Source of the DNA: an uncultured Actinomycetes bacterium
GTDB taxonomy: Bacteria > Actinomycetota > Acidimicrobiia > Acidimicrobiales > Microtrichaceae
NCBI GenBank assembly: GCA_903873135.1
Contig: CAIQNH010000221.1
Span: forward strand, 1 to 59,085
DNA: 59,085 nt
Direction: 5' to 3'
Below, piece by piece: positions 1 through 9,271 of this stretch (position 1 is its first letter; every line of letters starts with the position of its first letter). The notes beneath the pieces were generated by a model, which worked only from the letters and a program-made list of their open reading frames with translations, ran no database searches and had not been told where the DNA came from. A program made the translations under genes and the position numbers.

Positions 1-118
<118 letters not shown>

Positions 119-128
119 TTTCTCCGAC

Positions 129-154
129 GTGGGAGGGGCTCAGGCCCCTCCCAC
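129..154 (+). terminator. Hairpin after 5S rRNA
   Basis: A perfect 10-bp inverted repeat (GTGGGAGGGG, six-base loop, CCCCTCCCAC) starts about 10 nt after the 5S gene. There is no T-tract after it, so it is either a T-less actinobacterial terminator or an rRNA processing stem. Its place at the end of the rRNA operon favours termination. Confidence 0.75.
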
Positions 155-210
155 GCTCGCGTCCGGACCCGGATCGCCGGGCCGGCTGGAATCCGACAGA
201 GTGGAGACCG

Positions 211-1794
211 ATGCACCCCGACGACGAGGAAGCGCCCCGCCCTGATTCGCCGCGACGCGGCGCTGGCGGCCGGAGCGGCGGTGGTCGCGACGCGGGCGGA
301 CGGCCGACTCGTGGCGGCGGCGCTGCTGGAGGCGGCCCCCGTGGCCGAGGCGGCGCCGGTGGTCGTGCCGGTAGCGGCTCCGGAGGGGCTCGTCGTGGTG
401 GCCCTCGGTCGTCCGGGCCAGCCGGTGGCCGCGGCGGGAGCGGGTCCGGATCCCGGACCGGCGGGTCCTCCGAGCGGCGGTCGGGTGGGTCCACTGCGCC
501 ACGTGACGGCCGCTCCCGACCCGGCGGAGGACGTGGGACCGGTGCTGCCGCGAGGCGGGGACAGGGCGCTCCGCCCGGCCGTGAGGACCGAGGCGGCGGA
601 GCTCGGAGCGGTGCCTCCAGGTCGGGTGGCTCCCGGAGCGGCGGTCGACCCGACAGCCGGGGTCGTGACGGCAGGGGTCGTGAGGACCGAGATGGTGGGT
701 CCCGTCGGGGTCCGGCTCGCACCGGCGGAGCTCGGAGTGGAGCCTCCAGGTCGGGTGGCTCCCGGAGCGGCGGTCGACCCGACGGCCGGGGTCGTGACGA
801 CCGGGGTCGTGACGACCGAGATGGTGGGTCCCGTCGGGGTCCGGCTCGCACCGGCGGAGCTCGGGGTGGTGCTCGGGGTGGTGCCTCCGGTTCGGGTGGC
901 TCCCGGAGCGGTGGTCGACCCGACAGCAGGCGACGCGACGACCGGGATCGTGGCGACCGGCGGGACGCTCGAGGTGGCGGCCGGCGTGACCGGGCCGACC
1001 GATCGGACCGGACCACCCGGCCCGGTCCGCCGGACTGGCCCGAGCGTCGCCCACCGGACCCCGATCGTCCACCGGCACGGCCCCCTCGGCCTGCTGAGGT
1101 CTGGATCGACGAGGGTGTCACCGGCGCGTCGGCGCCGACGCCCTCCGGAGCGGCCCACCACCGTGGACGCCCGGTCAAGGTCCAGGTCCCTGAGCTGAGC
1201 GGCCTCGTCGGTGCGTCACGGGCCGTGGTGCTCGAGCGCGAGCTCGGACAGGCCGCCCGTGAGTACGCGGACGAGCGCTACACCGACGCCCGTCGGAGGC
1301 TCAAGCGGGTGGTCGGCGAGGTGCCGGACCTCCCCGAGGCCCGGGAGCTGCTGGGGCTCTGCCAGTACCGGCTCGGTCGGTGGCGAGACGCCGTGCGCGA
1401 GCTGGAGTGGTTCGCAGAGCTGACGAGGTCGTGCGAGCAGTCCCCGGTGCTCGCCGACTGCTACCGGGCGCTCGGACGGCACCAGCGGGTGGACGAGCTC
1501 TGGGCCGAGCTGCTCGAGAGCGACCAGCCCCCCGAGGTCGTGACGGAGGGCAGGATCGTCGCCGCCGGCTCGCTCGCCGACCGAGGGGAGCTCAGCTCCG
1601 CCGTCAGGCTCCTCGGCAGCCGGTTCCGTTGGCCCAGGGCGCCGAAGGAGCACCACCTGCGGCGCGCCTACGCGCTGGCGGACCTGTACGAACGGGCCGC
1701 CGACGTCCCGAGCGCGCGGGTGTGGTTCACGAGGGTGGCATCCGCCGACCCGGACTACCTCGACGTGCTCGCCCGGATCGCCGCCCTGGACTGA
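211..1794 (+). CDS. RG/RS-rich disordered protein with C-terminal TPR domain
   Basis: Predicted 527 aa. Start chosen at ATG 211, with GTGGAG a few bases upstream; the same frame is open back into the 5S gene, but those upstream codons lie in rRNA and are not credible. Residues about 10-290 are Gly/Arg/Ser/Asp low complexity with a 43-residue unit repeated three times (see the repeat entry). Residues about 300-350 are Pro-rich. The last 180 residues look like tetratricopeptide helices (AREYADERYTDARRRL, LPEARELLGLCQYRLGRW, ADVPSARVWFTRVASADP). RGG-like tails often bind RNA and TPRs bind protein, so an RNA- or ribosome-associated scaffold is possible, given the rRNA operon just upstream. That role is inference; no enzyme motif is visible. 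Confidence 0.8.
   Translation: MHPDDEEAPRPDSPRRGAGGRSGGGRDAGGRPTRGGGAAGGGPRGRGGAGGRAGSGSGGARRGGPRSSGPAGGRGGSGSGSRTGGSSERRSGGSTAPRDGRSRPGGGRGTGAAARRGQGAPPGREDRGGGARSGASRSGGSRSGGRPDSRGRDGRGREDRDGGSRRGPARTGGARSGASRSGGSRSGGRPDGRGRDDRGRDDRDGGSRRGPARTGGARGGARGGASGSGGSRSGGRPDSRRRDDRDRGDRRDARGGGRRDRADRSDRTTRPGPPDWPERRPPDPDRPPARPPRPAEVWIDEGVTGASAPTPSGAAHHRGRPVKVQVPELSGLVGASRAVVLERELGQAAREYADERYTDARRRLKRVVGEVPDLPEARELLGLCQYRLGRWRDAVRELEWFAELTRSCEQSPVLADCYRALGRHQRVDELWAELLESDQPPEVVTEGRIVAAGSLADRGELSSAVRLLGSRFRWPRAPKEHHLRRAYALADLYERAADVPSARVWFTRVASADPDYLDVLARIAALD
597..980 (+). repeat. 129-bp in-frame tandem repeat, about three copies
   Basis: Copies begin at about 597, 726 and 855, exactly 129 bp (43 codons) apart. 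The first two are nearly identical; the third is diverged and carries a short insertion near its start (GGGGTGGTGCTC added). Each encodes an Arg/Gly/Ser/Asp-rich unit starting GGARSG and containing GGSRSGGRPD. Since 129 is divisible by 3, other frames also stay open through the array, producing false long ORFs. Confidence 0.9.
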
Positions 1795-1809
1795 GCGGAC
1801 CGGTCCGGA

Positions 1810-2697
1810 TCAGGTCGCCGAGGCGGCAGCGATGCTGGCGATCGTGGCGTCGAGGGTCGCGTCGAACTCCTCGTCGCTCTGTTGGGCCGAGAGCCCCTCG
1901 GTGAGCGCCCGGCTGAAGCTCGCGATCACGCCGTGGTTGGCGGCGAGTCGCTCGTTGGACTCCTCGCGGCTGTACCCGCCGGAGAGCGCGACGACCCGGA
2001 GCACCCGGTCGTCGGCGACCAGGTCGGCGTAGAAGTCCGGCTCGGTCGGGAGGGTGAGCTTCAACATGATGGGAGCGTCGGCGCTGACTCCGCCGAGACG
2101 CTCGGTGATCCGGTCCCGTAGCAGGGCCTCGGCCGCGGCCTTGTCCGGTGCGTTGATGTCGACCTCGGGTTCGATGATCGGGACGAGTCCGGCCCCGATG
2201 ATCTGGTCGGCCACCTCGAACTGCTGGTCGACGACTGCCGCCACGCCGGCCTCGTCGGCCCGCTTGATGACCGAGCGCATCTTGGTGCCGAAGACCCCGG
2301 CGGCGACGGCCCGGCCCAGCAGGTCGTCGAGTCCGGGATTGGGCTTCATGACCTGGGCGCCGTCGACCTCGTCCTCGAGGCCCTTGTCCACCTTGAGGAA
2401 GGGCACGACACCCTTCTCCTCCCACAGGTAGGTGGAGGTGGGGACCCCCTCGACCGATCGGTCCATCGTCTGCTCGAACAGGATGGCCCCCAGGACCCGG
2501 TCGCCCGTGAACGCCGGACTGGTGATGATCCGGGACCGCATCTGGTGGATCAGGTCGAACATCTCGTCCTCGGAGGAGTACGCCGACTCCTCCACGCCGT
2601 AGAGGCGCAGGGCCTTCGGGGTGCTGCCGCCGCTCTGGTCGAGCGCGGCGATGAAGCCCTGGCCGGTCCGGACCTTGTCGAGTTGTGCTCCGCTCAT
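1810..2697 (-). CDS. fda: Class I fructose-bisphosphate aldolase
   Basis: Predicted 295 aa, the normal length for the staphylococcal-type class I aldolase (EC 4.1.2.13), which splits fructose-1,6-bisphosphate through a lysine Schiff base and needs no metal. Visible signatures are [17 protein letters not shown] (about 15-31), FGTKMRS (about 136-142), [14 protein letters not shown] (about 170-183), the probable Schiff-base lysine in IMLKL (about K213) and [13 protein letters not shown]. Start taken at the codon before SGAQLDK; GAGGAG lies about 11 nt upstream on this strand. A longer in-frame start at 2733 would put that Shine-Dalgarno inside the gene. It is convergent with the TPR gene (15-bp gap) and divergent from the HAD gene. 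Confidence 0.95.
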   Translation of the reverse strand: MSGAQLDKVRTGQGFIAALDQSGGSTPKALRLYGVEESAYSSEDEMFDLIHQMRSRIITSPAFTGDRVLGAILFEQTMDRSVEGVPTSTYLWEEKGVVPFLKVDKGLEDEVDGAQVMKPNPGLDDLLGRAVAAGVFGTKMRSVIKRADEAGVAAVVDQQFEVADQIIGAGLVPIIEPEVDINAPDKAAAEALLRDRITERLGGVSADAPIMLKLTLPTEPDFYADLVADDRVLRVVALSGGYSREESNERLAANHGVIASFSRALTEGLSAQQSDEEFDATLDATIASIAAASAT

Positions 2698-2837
2698 CGG
2701 GGATCTCGCTCCTCGTTCGTGTGGACGGATCATGGTCGCACACGGCGCCGTCCGACCGCACGACCGGGGCCGCCGGCCGTGCGCTCCGCCCCGCTCCGGC
2801 GGAGTGCCCCGCCACGAGCCTGTGCGACCATGGGTGG

Positions 2838-3620
2838 GTGCCGGACTGGGTGGTGGACCTCGACGGGGTGGTCTGGCTGGGTCACCAGCCGGTGCCGGGG
2901 TCGGCCGACGCCCTGGCCGACCGCGTCGCCCTGGGCGAGCGAGTGGTGTTCTGCACCAACAACTCCTCGGAACGGGGCGTGGACAAGGCCGCGACCCTGG
3001 TCGACCACGGCCTGGCGCCCGGTGTGGAGGTGGTCACCTCGGCCGACGCCGTCGCGCGTCTCGTGGACCCCTCGTGGCGGGTGCTCTGCCTCGGAGGCAT
3101 CGGGCTGCGGGAGGTGCTCGCCGAGGTGGCTGCGGAGGTGGTCGACGCATCGGACGGACCGGGCTCGGTCGGCGTCGACGCCGTGGTGGTCGGGCTGGCG
3201 CGGGAGGTCGACTACGCACGGATCGACCACGCCGCCCGGGCGGTCCGGGACGGGGCCGTGTTCCTCGCGTCGAACGACGACGCGACCTTCCCCGCCGACG
3301 ACGGCCTGCACCCGGGGTGCGGCGCCATCGTCGCCGCCGTGCGCACCGCGGCCGGGGTGGATCCGGTCGTCGCCGGCAAGCCGCACCGGCCGATGGCCGA
3401 CCTGTTGCGGGAACGGTTGCCGGGGGGAGGGGTCGTCGTGGGGGACCGGCCCGACACCGACGGCCGCCTCGCTGCGGCGCTGGGGTGGCCGTTCGTGCTG
3501 GTCCTGAGCGGCGTCACCCGTCCGGACGACCTCCCGGTCGACGTGCCGACGGCGTGCGTGGCGCCGGACCTCGCCACGGCCGTCGCCGCGCTCGACGACT
3601 GGCTGCCCCGGGGGAGCTGA
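2838..3620 (+). CDS. NagD-type HAD-superfamily phosphatase
   Basis: Predicted 260 aa from GTG 2838. The four HAD motifs are present: DLDGV (D7, D9) at the start, CTNNSS (motif II plus substrate loop), the lysine in GKPHRPM, and [15 protein letters not shown]. The type II cap lies in the middle. The family dephosphorylates small phosphorylated metabolites; the substrate cannot be read from sequence. The start is placed so that motif I lies at the N-terminus as usual; a weak -10-like GACCAT sits 6 nt upstream. In mycobacteria a HAD protein (Rv1692) precedes tlyA in the same order, which supports this as the first gene of the conserved block. Confidence 0.88.
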   Translation: MPDWVVDLDGVVWLGHQPVPGSADALADRVALGERVVFCTNNSSERGVDKAATLVDHGLAPGVEVVTSADAVARLVDPSWRVLCLGGIGLREVLAEVAAEVVDASDGPGSVGVDAVVVGLAREVDYARIDHAARAVRDGAVFLASNDDATFPADDGLHPGCGAIVAAVRTAAGVDPVVAGKPHRPMADLLRERLPGGGVVVGDRPDTDGRLAAALGWPFVLVLSGVTRPDDLPVDVPTACVAPDLATAVAALDDWLPRGS

Positions 3621-3653
3621 CCTCCGGCCGGGCGGGTGTCGGAGTCACGTCGT

Positions 3654-3659
3654 TAGGCT
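3654..3659 (+). promoter_or_regulatory. Leaderless -10 element of tlyA
   Basis: TAGGCT lies exactly 6 nt before the GTG start of tlyA, in a 45-bp gap after the HAD gene. Transcription would begin at or next to the start codon. No clear -35 hexamer is visible. Confidence 0.6.
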
Positions 3660-3665
3660 CCGTCC

Positions 3666-4499
3666 GTGCGTCGACGCCTCGATCTCGAGCTCGTGCGGCG
3701 GGGCCTGGCCCCGTCCCGCTCCGCGGCGCAGGCGCTCGTCGACGCAGGGGTGGTGACGGTCTCGGGCGCTGCGGCGACCAAGGCGGCGCGTCTGGTGGAC
3801 CCGGGCGAGCCGGTGGTCGTGGCCGAGGTCCCACCCTTCGTCTCCCGCGGTGGGCTCAAGCTCCGGGCCGCGCTGGAGCGGGTGAGCCTCCCGCTCGCGG
3901 GTGCCGACGTCCTGGACGCGGGCGCCTCGACCGGAGGGTTCACCGACTGCCTCCTGCAAGGCGGTGTGGGTCGTGTCGTCGCCGTCGACGTCGGGCACGG
4001 ACAGCTCCACGAACGACTGCGTGGCGACCCCCGGGTGGTCGTCCGTGAGCGCACGAACGTGCGGGACCTCCCCCCGGCGTGGTGCCCCACCCCGGACGGA
4101 CTCGTCGACGGGGTGGTGGGGGACCTCTCGTTCATCTCGCTCCGGACGGTCCTGCCGGCGCTGCGGGCCCAGCTCCGCTCCGGGGGCTGGATGGTCCTGC
4201 TGGTCAAGCCGCAGTTCGAGGCCGGACGAGCCGTCGTGGACCGGGGGGCCGGCGTGGTGCGGGACCCGGCGGTGTGGGCGGAGGTCCTCTCGGACATCTC
4301 GGCTGCGGTGGAGGGCCTCGGAGGGAGCATCATGGACGTCGTGGACGCACCCATCCGCGGCGCCGCGGGCAACGTCGAGTTCCTGGTGGTCGCCTCGTTC
4401 GGGGGACGGCCGAGGGACGCGTCGGCGGTCGTCGGCGACCTGATCGCCCGGTCGGTGGCCGCCGCGAGCGAGCGGTGGTCGGGGGGCACGGAGCCGTGA
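3666..4499 (+). CDS. tlyA: TlyA-family rRNA 2'-O-methyltransferase
   Basis: Predicted 277 aa. An N-terminal S4 RNA-binding domain (about 2-60, starting RRRLDLELVRRGLAPSR) is followed by a Rossmann SAM-binding domain with DAGASTGGF (84-92), the KPQFEAGR motif and the linker lysine in SRGGLKL (about K65). In mycobacteria TlyA methylates 2'-OH of cytidines in 16S and 23S rRNA and sets capreomycin sensitivity; the older name is hemolysin A. The GTG start is fixed by the short N-terminus before the S4 domain and by the -10 six bases upstream. The stop overlaps the nadK start by 4 bp. Confidence 0.93.
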   Translation: MRRRLDLELVRRGLAPSRSAAQALVDAGVVTVSGAAATKAARLVDPGEPVVVAEVPPFVSRGGLKLRAALERVSLPLAGADVLDAGASTGGFTDCLLQGGVGRVVAVDVGHGQLHERLRGDPRVVVRERTNVRDLPPAWCPTPDGLVDGVVGDLSFISLRTVLPALRAQLRSGGWMVLLVKPQFEAGRAVVDRGAGVVRDPAVWAEVLSDISAAVEGLGGSIMDVVDAPIRGAAGNVEFLVVASFGGRPRDASAVVGDLIARSVAAASERWSGGTEP

Positions 4500-5335
4500 G
4501 CACCTTCGCCCTCTTCCTCCGCCCCGAGGGGGCCGACGAGGTGGCCCGGTCCGTCGCGGACTGGCTGAGCGACCGCGGCCACGAGGTGCGCCTCACCGAG
4601 CCCAGCGCCACCGCCGTCGGCCGGGCCGACCTGGCGGTCGGTCCCGACGAGCTGACCCGTGGTGCCGACCTGGTCGTCAGTCTCGGCGGTGACGGCACGA
4701 TGCTCCGGGCTGCCTCGCTCGCAGCCGTCGACGACGTCCCGGTGCTCGGCGTCAACCTCGGCGACCTCGGCTACCTGACGGTCGTGGAGCCGGGCGGTGC
4801 GATCGTCGCCCTCAAGCGTTTCCTCGCCGGGTCGTACTCGATCGAGGAGCGCATGCGGTTGTGGGTCGAGGCCAGCGGGCTCGACGGGCTCCCCACGGCG
4901 TTGAACGAGGTCGTGGTGGAGAAGGCCGGGACCGGGCAGACGGTGCGCCTCGACGTGAGCCTCGACGGTGAACCCTTCACGTCCTACGTGGCGGACGGCC
5001 TGATCCTGGCCACGCCGACCGGTTCGACGGCCTACTCGTTCTCGAGCCGCGGGCCGATCCTCGACCCGGAGCTCCGGGCGATCGTGACGACGCCCGTGGC
5101 GGCGCACATGCTCTTCGACCGCTCGATGGTGCTCGGGGCGGACTGCGTGGTGAGCGCCGTGGTCGCCGACGATCGACCGGCGCAGGTCAGCATCGACGGC
5201 CGGGCCGTGGGCGAGCTGGAACCCGGTGCGGGGGTGCGGTGCTCGGGCTCGCCCCGACCCACCCGGCTCGTCACCTTCGCCAGCCGCAACTTCCACAGCG
5301 TCCTGCGCTCCAAGCTGGCGCTGGAGGACCGCTGA
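4496..5335 (+). CDS. nadK: NAD kinase
   Basis: Predicted 279 aa; phosphorylates NAD to NADP (EC 2.7.1.23), usually with ATP or polyphosphate in actinobacteria. GGDGT at 64-68 is the catalytic/phosphate loop, NLGDLGYLT (88-95) the second conserved block, NEVVVEK (about 137-143) and TPTGSTAY (173-180) bind NAD. The GTG start overlaps the tlyA stop as GTGA, so the two are probably translationally coupled. tlyA-nadK-recN order is as in mycobacteria (Rv1694-Rv1696). Confidence 0.95.
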   Translation: MSTFALFLRPEGADEVARSVADWLSDRGHEVRLTEPSATAVGRADLAVGPDELTRGADLVVSLGGDGTMLRAASLAAVDDVPVLGVNLGDLGYLTVVEPGGAIVALKRFLAGSYSIEERMRLWVEASGLDGLPTALNEVVVEKAGTGQTVRLDVSLDGEPFTSYVADGLILATPTGSTAYSFSSRGPILDPELRAIVTTPVAAHMLFDRSMVLGADCVVSAVVADDRPAQVSIDGRAVGELEPGAGVRCSGSPRPTRLVTFASRNFHSVLRSKLALEDR

Positions 5336-5382
5336 TCGAGGCGGTCGTGGACGGGGGCCCCGGCCGTGACGGGGGAGTCCTC

Positions 5383-5388
5383 TACGCT
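5383..5388 (+). promoter_or_regulatory. Possible -10 element of recN
   Basis: TACGCT ends 9 nt before the recN ATG, in the 62-bp gap after nadK. The spacing is slightly longer than for the other leaderless promoters here, giving a transcript with at most a few untranslated bases. Confidence 0.45.
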
Positions 5389-5397
5389 TCGGGCACC

Positions 5398-7017
5398 ATG
5401 TTGGTCGAGCTCGCAGTCCGGGACCTCGGCGTGATCGAGTCCGCCCGGATCACCCTGGCCCCCGGCGCCACGGCGCTGACCGGGGAGACCGGTGCCGGGA
5501 AGACCATGGTCGTCGAGGCGCTCCAGCTGGTGTGCGGCTCCCGCGCTGATCCACAGCGGGTCCGGCCCGGCGCCGCCGAGTCGGTGGTCGAGGCCCTGTT
5601 CGTGGCGCCGCCCTCGGCGCCGGGGGAGCCCGAGACCGAGTTCGTGGTCCGACGCGTCGTGCCCGTGGACGGGAGGTCCCGTGCGTACGTCGACGACGCC
5701 CTCGTTCCCGTCGGTCGGCTCGCCGAGCTGACCGAGGGCCTCGTCGAGATCCACGGCCAGCACTCCCAGCAGGGGTTGCTCTCGACGGGAGCCCAGCGGG
5801 CGGCGCTCGACCGCTTCGGGGGAGTCGACACGACCGTCCTCGAGGAGTGCCGCGCCGAGGTCCGTCGACTCGAGGCCGATCTCGAGTCCCTCGGCGGCGA
5901 CCCGGACGCCCGCCAGCGTGAACTGGAGCTGCTCCGCCACCAGGTGGCCGAGCTCGACGGTGCGTCCCCCGAGGCGGGCGAGGACGAGCGGCTGGAGCTC
6001 GAGGAGGACCTGCTCGACGGTGCCGTCGAGCACCGGGCGGCCGGTGACGCCGCGATCGCCGCGCTCGTCGACGACGCAGGGGTCGCCGACCGGCTGGCAC
6101 AGGTCGTCGCTTCGGTCGCCGGCCGCTCGCCCTACGCCGACCTGACCGCTCGGCTCGACACACTGGCCGTGGAGTTGACCGAGGTGACGAGCGACCTCCG
6201 GAGGGTCGCCGAGTCGATCGAGGTGGACGACGCCCGGCTCGCCGCAGTCCGTGAGCGCCGTCAGCTCCTCGCCGACCTCCGTCGCCGACACGGCGTCGGC
6301 AGCACCGACGAGCTGGTGGAGTTCGCCGAGGAGCTCAGGGGTCGACTCGGTGACCTCGAGGGACTGCTCGGTCGCGCCGAGGCCCTCGACGAGGAGCTCC
6401 GACTCGCCCGGGCGCGGCTGGCCGACGAGGCCGGGATCGTCGGTGACGCCCGCAGGGAGGCGGCTCCTCGTCTGGCGGCAGCGGTGGAGGCGACGCTGCA
6501 GCGACTCGCCCTGCCGTCGTGCCGGGTCCGGGTGCAGGTCGACGACGACCCGGCCCTCCCCGGTGCCGGGGGGCGGGTGGAGGTCCTGCTCGCCGCCAAT
6601 CCCGGCGCCCCTCCCGCGCCGCTGGCCCGCGTGGCCTCGGGCGGCGAGCTGAGCCGGGTCATGCTGGCCCTCCGTCTGGTCGGCTCCGGCGGCCCGGCGA
6701 CGATGGTGTTCGACGAGGTCGACGCCGGGATCGGCGGCGAGGCGGCCAACGCCGTCGCAGCGGCGCTCAGCGAGGTGGCGGACGAACACCAGGTCCTGCT
6801 CGTGACGCACCTGGCCCAGATCGCCTCCGTCGCCGACGCCCAGGTGCTCGTGGAGAAGACCACGGACGGCTCGTCCACGACCACGGGCCTGCGGCCGCTC
6901 GACCGGGCGGGCCGGGTGGTCGAGCTGTCCCGCATGCTCTCGGGGAGTCCGGACTCGGAGGTGGCACGGCAGCACGCCGAGGAGCTGCTCGCCTCCCGAG
7001 AGGGTGTCGGTCGGTGA
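5398..7017 (+). CDS. recN: DNA repair protein RecN
   Basis: Predicted 539 aa, an SMC-like ATPase acting in double-strand break repair. Walker A GETGAGKT is at about 29-36, the ABC signature ASGGELSRVM at about 413-422 and Walker B MVFDEVDAGIGG at about 436-447. The middle 300 residues are Glu/Arg/Leu-rich coiled coil, as expected. ATG 5398 gives the canonical short N-terminus (LVELAVRDLGVIES). It is one of the few ATG starts in the window. The stop overlaps steA by 4 bp. SOS control is usual for recN; I did not find a convincing LexA box in the short upstream gap. Confidence 0.95.
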   Translation: MLVELAVRDLGVIESARITLAPGATALTGETGAGKTMVVEALQLVCGSRADPQRVRPGAAESVVEALFVAPPSAPGEPETEFVVRRVVPVDGRSRAYVDDALVPVGRLAELTEGLVEIHGQHSQQGLLSTGAQRAALDRFGGVDTTVLEECRAEVRRLEADLESLGGDPDARQRELELLRHQVAELDGASPEAGEDERLELEEDLLDGAVEHRAAGDAAIAALVDDAGVADRLAQVVASVAGRSPYADLTARLDTLAVELTEVTSDLRRVAESIEVDDARLAAVRERRQLLADLRRRHGVGSTDELVEFAEELRGRLGDLEGLLGRAEALDEELRLARARLADEAGIVGDARREAAPRLAAAVEATLQRLALPSCRVRVQVDDDPALPGAGGRVEVLLAANPGAPPAPLARVASGGELSRVMLALRLVGSGGPATMVFDEVDAGIGGEAANAVAAALSEVADEHQVLLVTHLAQIASVADAQVLVEKTTDGSSTTTGLRPLDRAGRVVELSRMLSGSPDSEVARQHAEELLASREGVGR

Positions 7018-8213
7018 CCGGGATCTTCCGTCGACGTCGCATCGACACGGTGACCGAGCCCTCGGGGCCGGGCGTCACCGGCGTCGCCCGCGTCGGGCGA
7101 CGCACCAAGGAGCTCGTGCTCGAACTCGCGCCCGGGGAGATCGCGGTGATCGACCACGAGGACATCGACCGCCTCGCGGCCGAGGCCCTGGTCCGGTGCG
7201 CTCCGGCGGCGGTGCTCAACGCCGCCGTGTCCTCGACCGGGCGGTACCCGAACGAGGGTCCGCTGGTGCTGTTGAGCGCCGGGATCCCGCTCATCGACGA
7301 CGTCGGCCCCGACCTCCTCGAGCGGGTCGACGACGGTGACGTCCTGCGCATCACCGGCGACCACGTCGCCCGGGCCGACTCGCCCGACGAGGTGCTCCTC
7401 ACCGGGACACGGTTGAGCACCGCGGCGGTCCGGGACGTCCACCTGCGCAGCCGGTCGAGCATGGGCGACGCCCTCAACGACTTCGTGGAGAACACCGTCG
7501 AGTTCATCGACGACAACCGGGACATCCTCGACGACGACATCGCAGTCCCGGACCTGGGCCTCGACTGGCACCAGCGCCAGGTGCTGCTCGTCGTGCGCGG
7601 CAACGACTACCGGGACGACCTGGGCCTCCTGCGCCAGAGCGGCTACGTGCGCGAGGTCCGTCCGGTCCTCCTCGCCGTCGACGGCGGCGCTGACGCGCTG
7701 CTCGAGCTGGGGATGCGACCCGACGTGATCGTGGGGGACATGGACTCCGTCTCCGACGAGGCGCTGCGCTGCGGGGCGCGTCTGGTCGTCCACGGCTACC
7801 GCGACGGCAGGGTGCCGGCGGCCGTCCGACTGGACCGGCTCGGCCTCCCGTACGACGTCTTCACGGCGTCGGGCACCAGCGAGGACATCGGGATGCTGCT
7901 GGCGTACGGGCTGGGCGCCGAGCTGATCGTGGCCGTGGGGACCCACTCGTCGATGGTCGACTTCCTCGACAAGGGGCGGGCGGGCATGGCGTCGACCATG
8001 CTGACGAGGATGAAGGTCGGTCCGGTGCTCGTGGACGCCAAGGGGGTGAGCCGGCTCTACCAGGGCCGGATCCGCAAGCGCGACCTGCTGGTCCTGGTGC
8101 TCGCGGCGCTCTTCGCCATGGCCGTCGTGATCGCGATCAGCGAACCGATCCGGCTGCTGATCCGGGCGAACTGGGTCCTGCTCACCGGTGCGACGACCGG
8201 GTGGGCGACGTGA
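7014..8213 (+). CDS. steA: SteA-like septal envelope protein (thiamin pyrophosphokinase-like fold)
   Basis: Predicted 399 aa. The central region has the thiamin-pyrophosphokinase-like GDMDSVSDEAL motif near residues 240-250 but is otherwise unlike true kinases. A single transmembrane helix lies near the C-terminus (LLVLVLAALFAMAVVIAI, about 363-380). This is the architecture of Rv1697 and corynebacterial SteA, which forms a membrane complex with SteB at the division septum and controls peptidoglycan hydrolysis. The GTG start overlaps recN by 4 bp and the stop overlaps steB by 4 bp. The name rests on architecture plus gene order (recN-steA-steB); function in this organism is inferred. Confidence 0.85.
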   Translation: MTGIFRRRRIDTVTEPSGPGVTGVARVGRRTKELVLELAPGEIAVIDHEDIDRLAAEALVRCAPAAVLNAAVSSTGRYPNEGPLVLLSAGIPLIDDVGPDLLERVDDGDVLRITGDHVARADSPDEVLLTGTRLSTAAVRDVHLRSRSSMGDALNDFVENTVEFIDDNRDILDDDIAVPDLGLDWHQRQVLLVVRGNDYRDDLGLLRQSGYVREVRPVLLAVDGGADALLELGMRPDVIVGDMDSVSDEALRCGARLVVHGYRDGRVPAAVRLDRLGLPYDVFTASGTSEDIGMLLAYGLGAELIVAVGTHSSMVDFLDKGRAGMASTMLTRMKVGPVLVDAKGVSRLYQGRIRKRDLLVLVLAALFAMAVVIAISEPIRLLIRANWVLLTGATTGWAT

Positions 8214-9271
8214 TCAACTTCCGGTTCCACCTGATCAGCCTCGTCGCCGTGTTCCTCGCGCTCGGCATCGGCGTCGCCGCCGGAGCGTCCTTCGTCGACC
8301 GGGCCACGGTCGAGTCGCTCCAGGGCCGTGTGGAGGACCTCGACTCGGCGTACCGGGATCGTGGCGTGGAGCTGGACCTGACCCGGGAGGAGCTGGCCGT
8401 GTCCGACCGGCAGGCGGCTGCGCTCGCCGGTGACGGGAGCGTCGCGCTCGACGGGAGCCTCGAGGGCCAGCCGGTGACCCTGTTGGTCAGCGACGGTGTC
8501 CCCGCCGAACTGCTGAACCAGGTCCGGACGTCCCTCGCCGCTGCGGGCGTCGTCGACCCGGCGATCGTCCGGGTGCTGCCGGCTGCGGCGGTTCCGGATG
8601 AGATCGCCGCCGAGCGGATCGCGGCGGCGATCGGCCTCACGGACGCCGACGTCTCCGCCGAGGGCGTCCGTGACGCCGTGGTGGCCACGCTCGCCGCGGC
8701 GCTGGCCCGGCTGTCGGGTCCCGCACCGACGACTACGGACCCGGAGACACCTGCGCCCCTCCCGGTGTCGGGCTCGGGAACCGACCTGCCCGCCGATGCC
8801 GCCGCCGCGGTCGCCCTGCTCGAGCGTCTCGACCAGCTGGGCGTGGTGTCGGTCGAGTCCCCGTCGGGGATCGCCCTGGCGTCGTTCGGAGGCGGCACGG
8901 GGACACGGTTCCTCGAGCTCCTGACTCCGACCGACGACGTGTCCTCGGAGTCCGTGATGGTCCCCCTCGCCGAGGAGCTGTCGGCAGCGGCCCCGGGCAC
9001 CCTCACGGTGGGTGTGGCCGGTCCGCCGCGTCCCGAGGGTGGGATCGCCACCACGTCGACCGTCGCCGGCGCTGCCCCGACGGACCCGCTGTCGGAGCTC
9101 CGGTCGCCGCCGAGCTCGGAACGGCTGTCGACCGTGGACGACGTGGGGGAGTCGTTCGGACGGATCGCGGCGGTGTACGCCGTGGCCGAGCAGCGTCGGT
9201 CGGGGAACGTCGGTGCCTACGGCACCGGCCCGGGGGTCGTCGGGCCGTTCCCGACCACTCCGTCGGGGTGA
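8210..9271 (+). CDS. steB: SteB/MctB-family membrane-anchored protein
   Basis: Predicted 353 aa. GTG 8210 overlaps the steA stop and gives the family-typical N-terminus INFRFHLISLVAVFLALGIG, one transmembrane segment at about 7-25, followed by a short coiled coil (about 32-75) and a large extracellular domain. In-frame GTG 8201 would add three residues and is less likely. Homologues are mycobacterial Rv1698 (MctB, reported in copper resistance) and corynebacterial SteB, partner of SteA at the septum. Here it is immediately followed by a MurJ-like gene rather than by pyrG, so an envelope-growth role fits better than copper transport. Confidence 0.83.
   Translation: MINFRFHLISLVAVFLALGIGVAAGASFVDRATVESLQGRVEDLDSAYRDRGVELDLTREELAVSDRQAAALAGDGSVALDGSLEGQPVTLLVSDGVPAELLNQVRTSLAAAGVVDPAIVRVLPAAAVPDEIAAERIAAAIGLTDADVSAEGVRDAVVATLAAALARLSGPAPTTTDPETPAPLPVSGSGTDLPADAAAAVALLERLDQLGVVSVESPSGIALASFGGGTGTRFLELLTPTDDVSSESVMVPLAEELSAAAPGTLTVGVAGPPRPEGGIATTSTVAGAAPTDPLSELRSPPSSERLSTVDDVGESFGRIAAVYAVAEQRRSGNVGAYGTGPGVVGPFPTTPSG

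Noticed and set aside
597-980. Direct repeats that could suggest a CRISPR array
   Set aside because: The unit is 129 bp, contiguous, coding in frame and without unique spacers; no cas genes are nearby.
2697-2733. Twelve-residue N-terminal extension of the aldolase
   Set aside because: The extension would bury the GAGGAG Shine-Dalgarno inside the coding region, and related aldolases begin close to SGAQLDK.
8201-8209. Alternative upstream GTG start for steB
   Set aside because: GTG 8210 makes the usual GTGA overlap with steA and gives the family-typical N-terminus.
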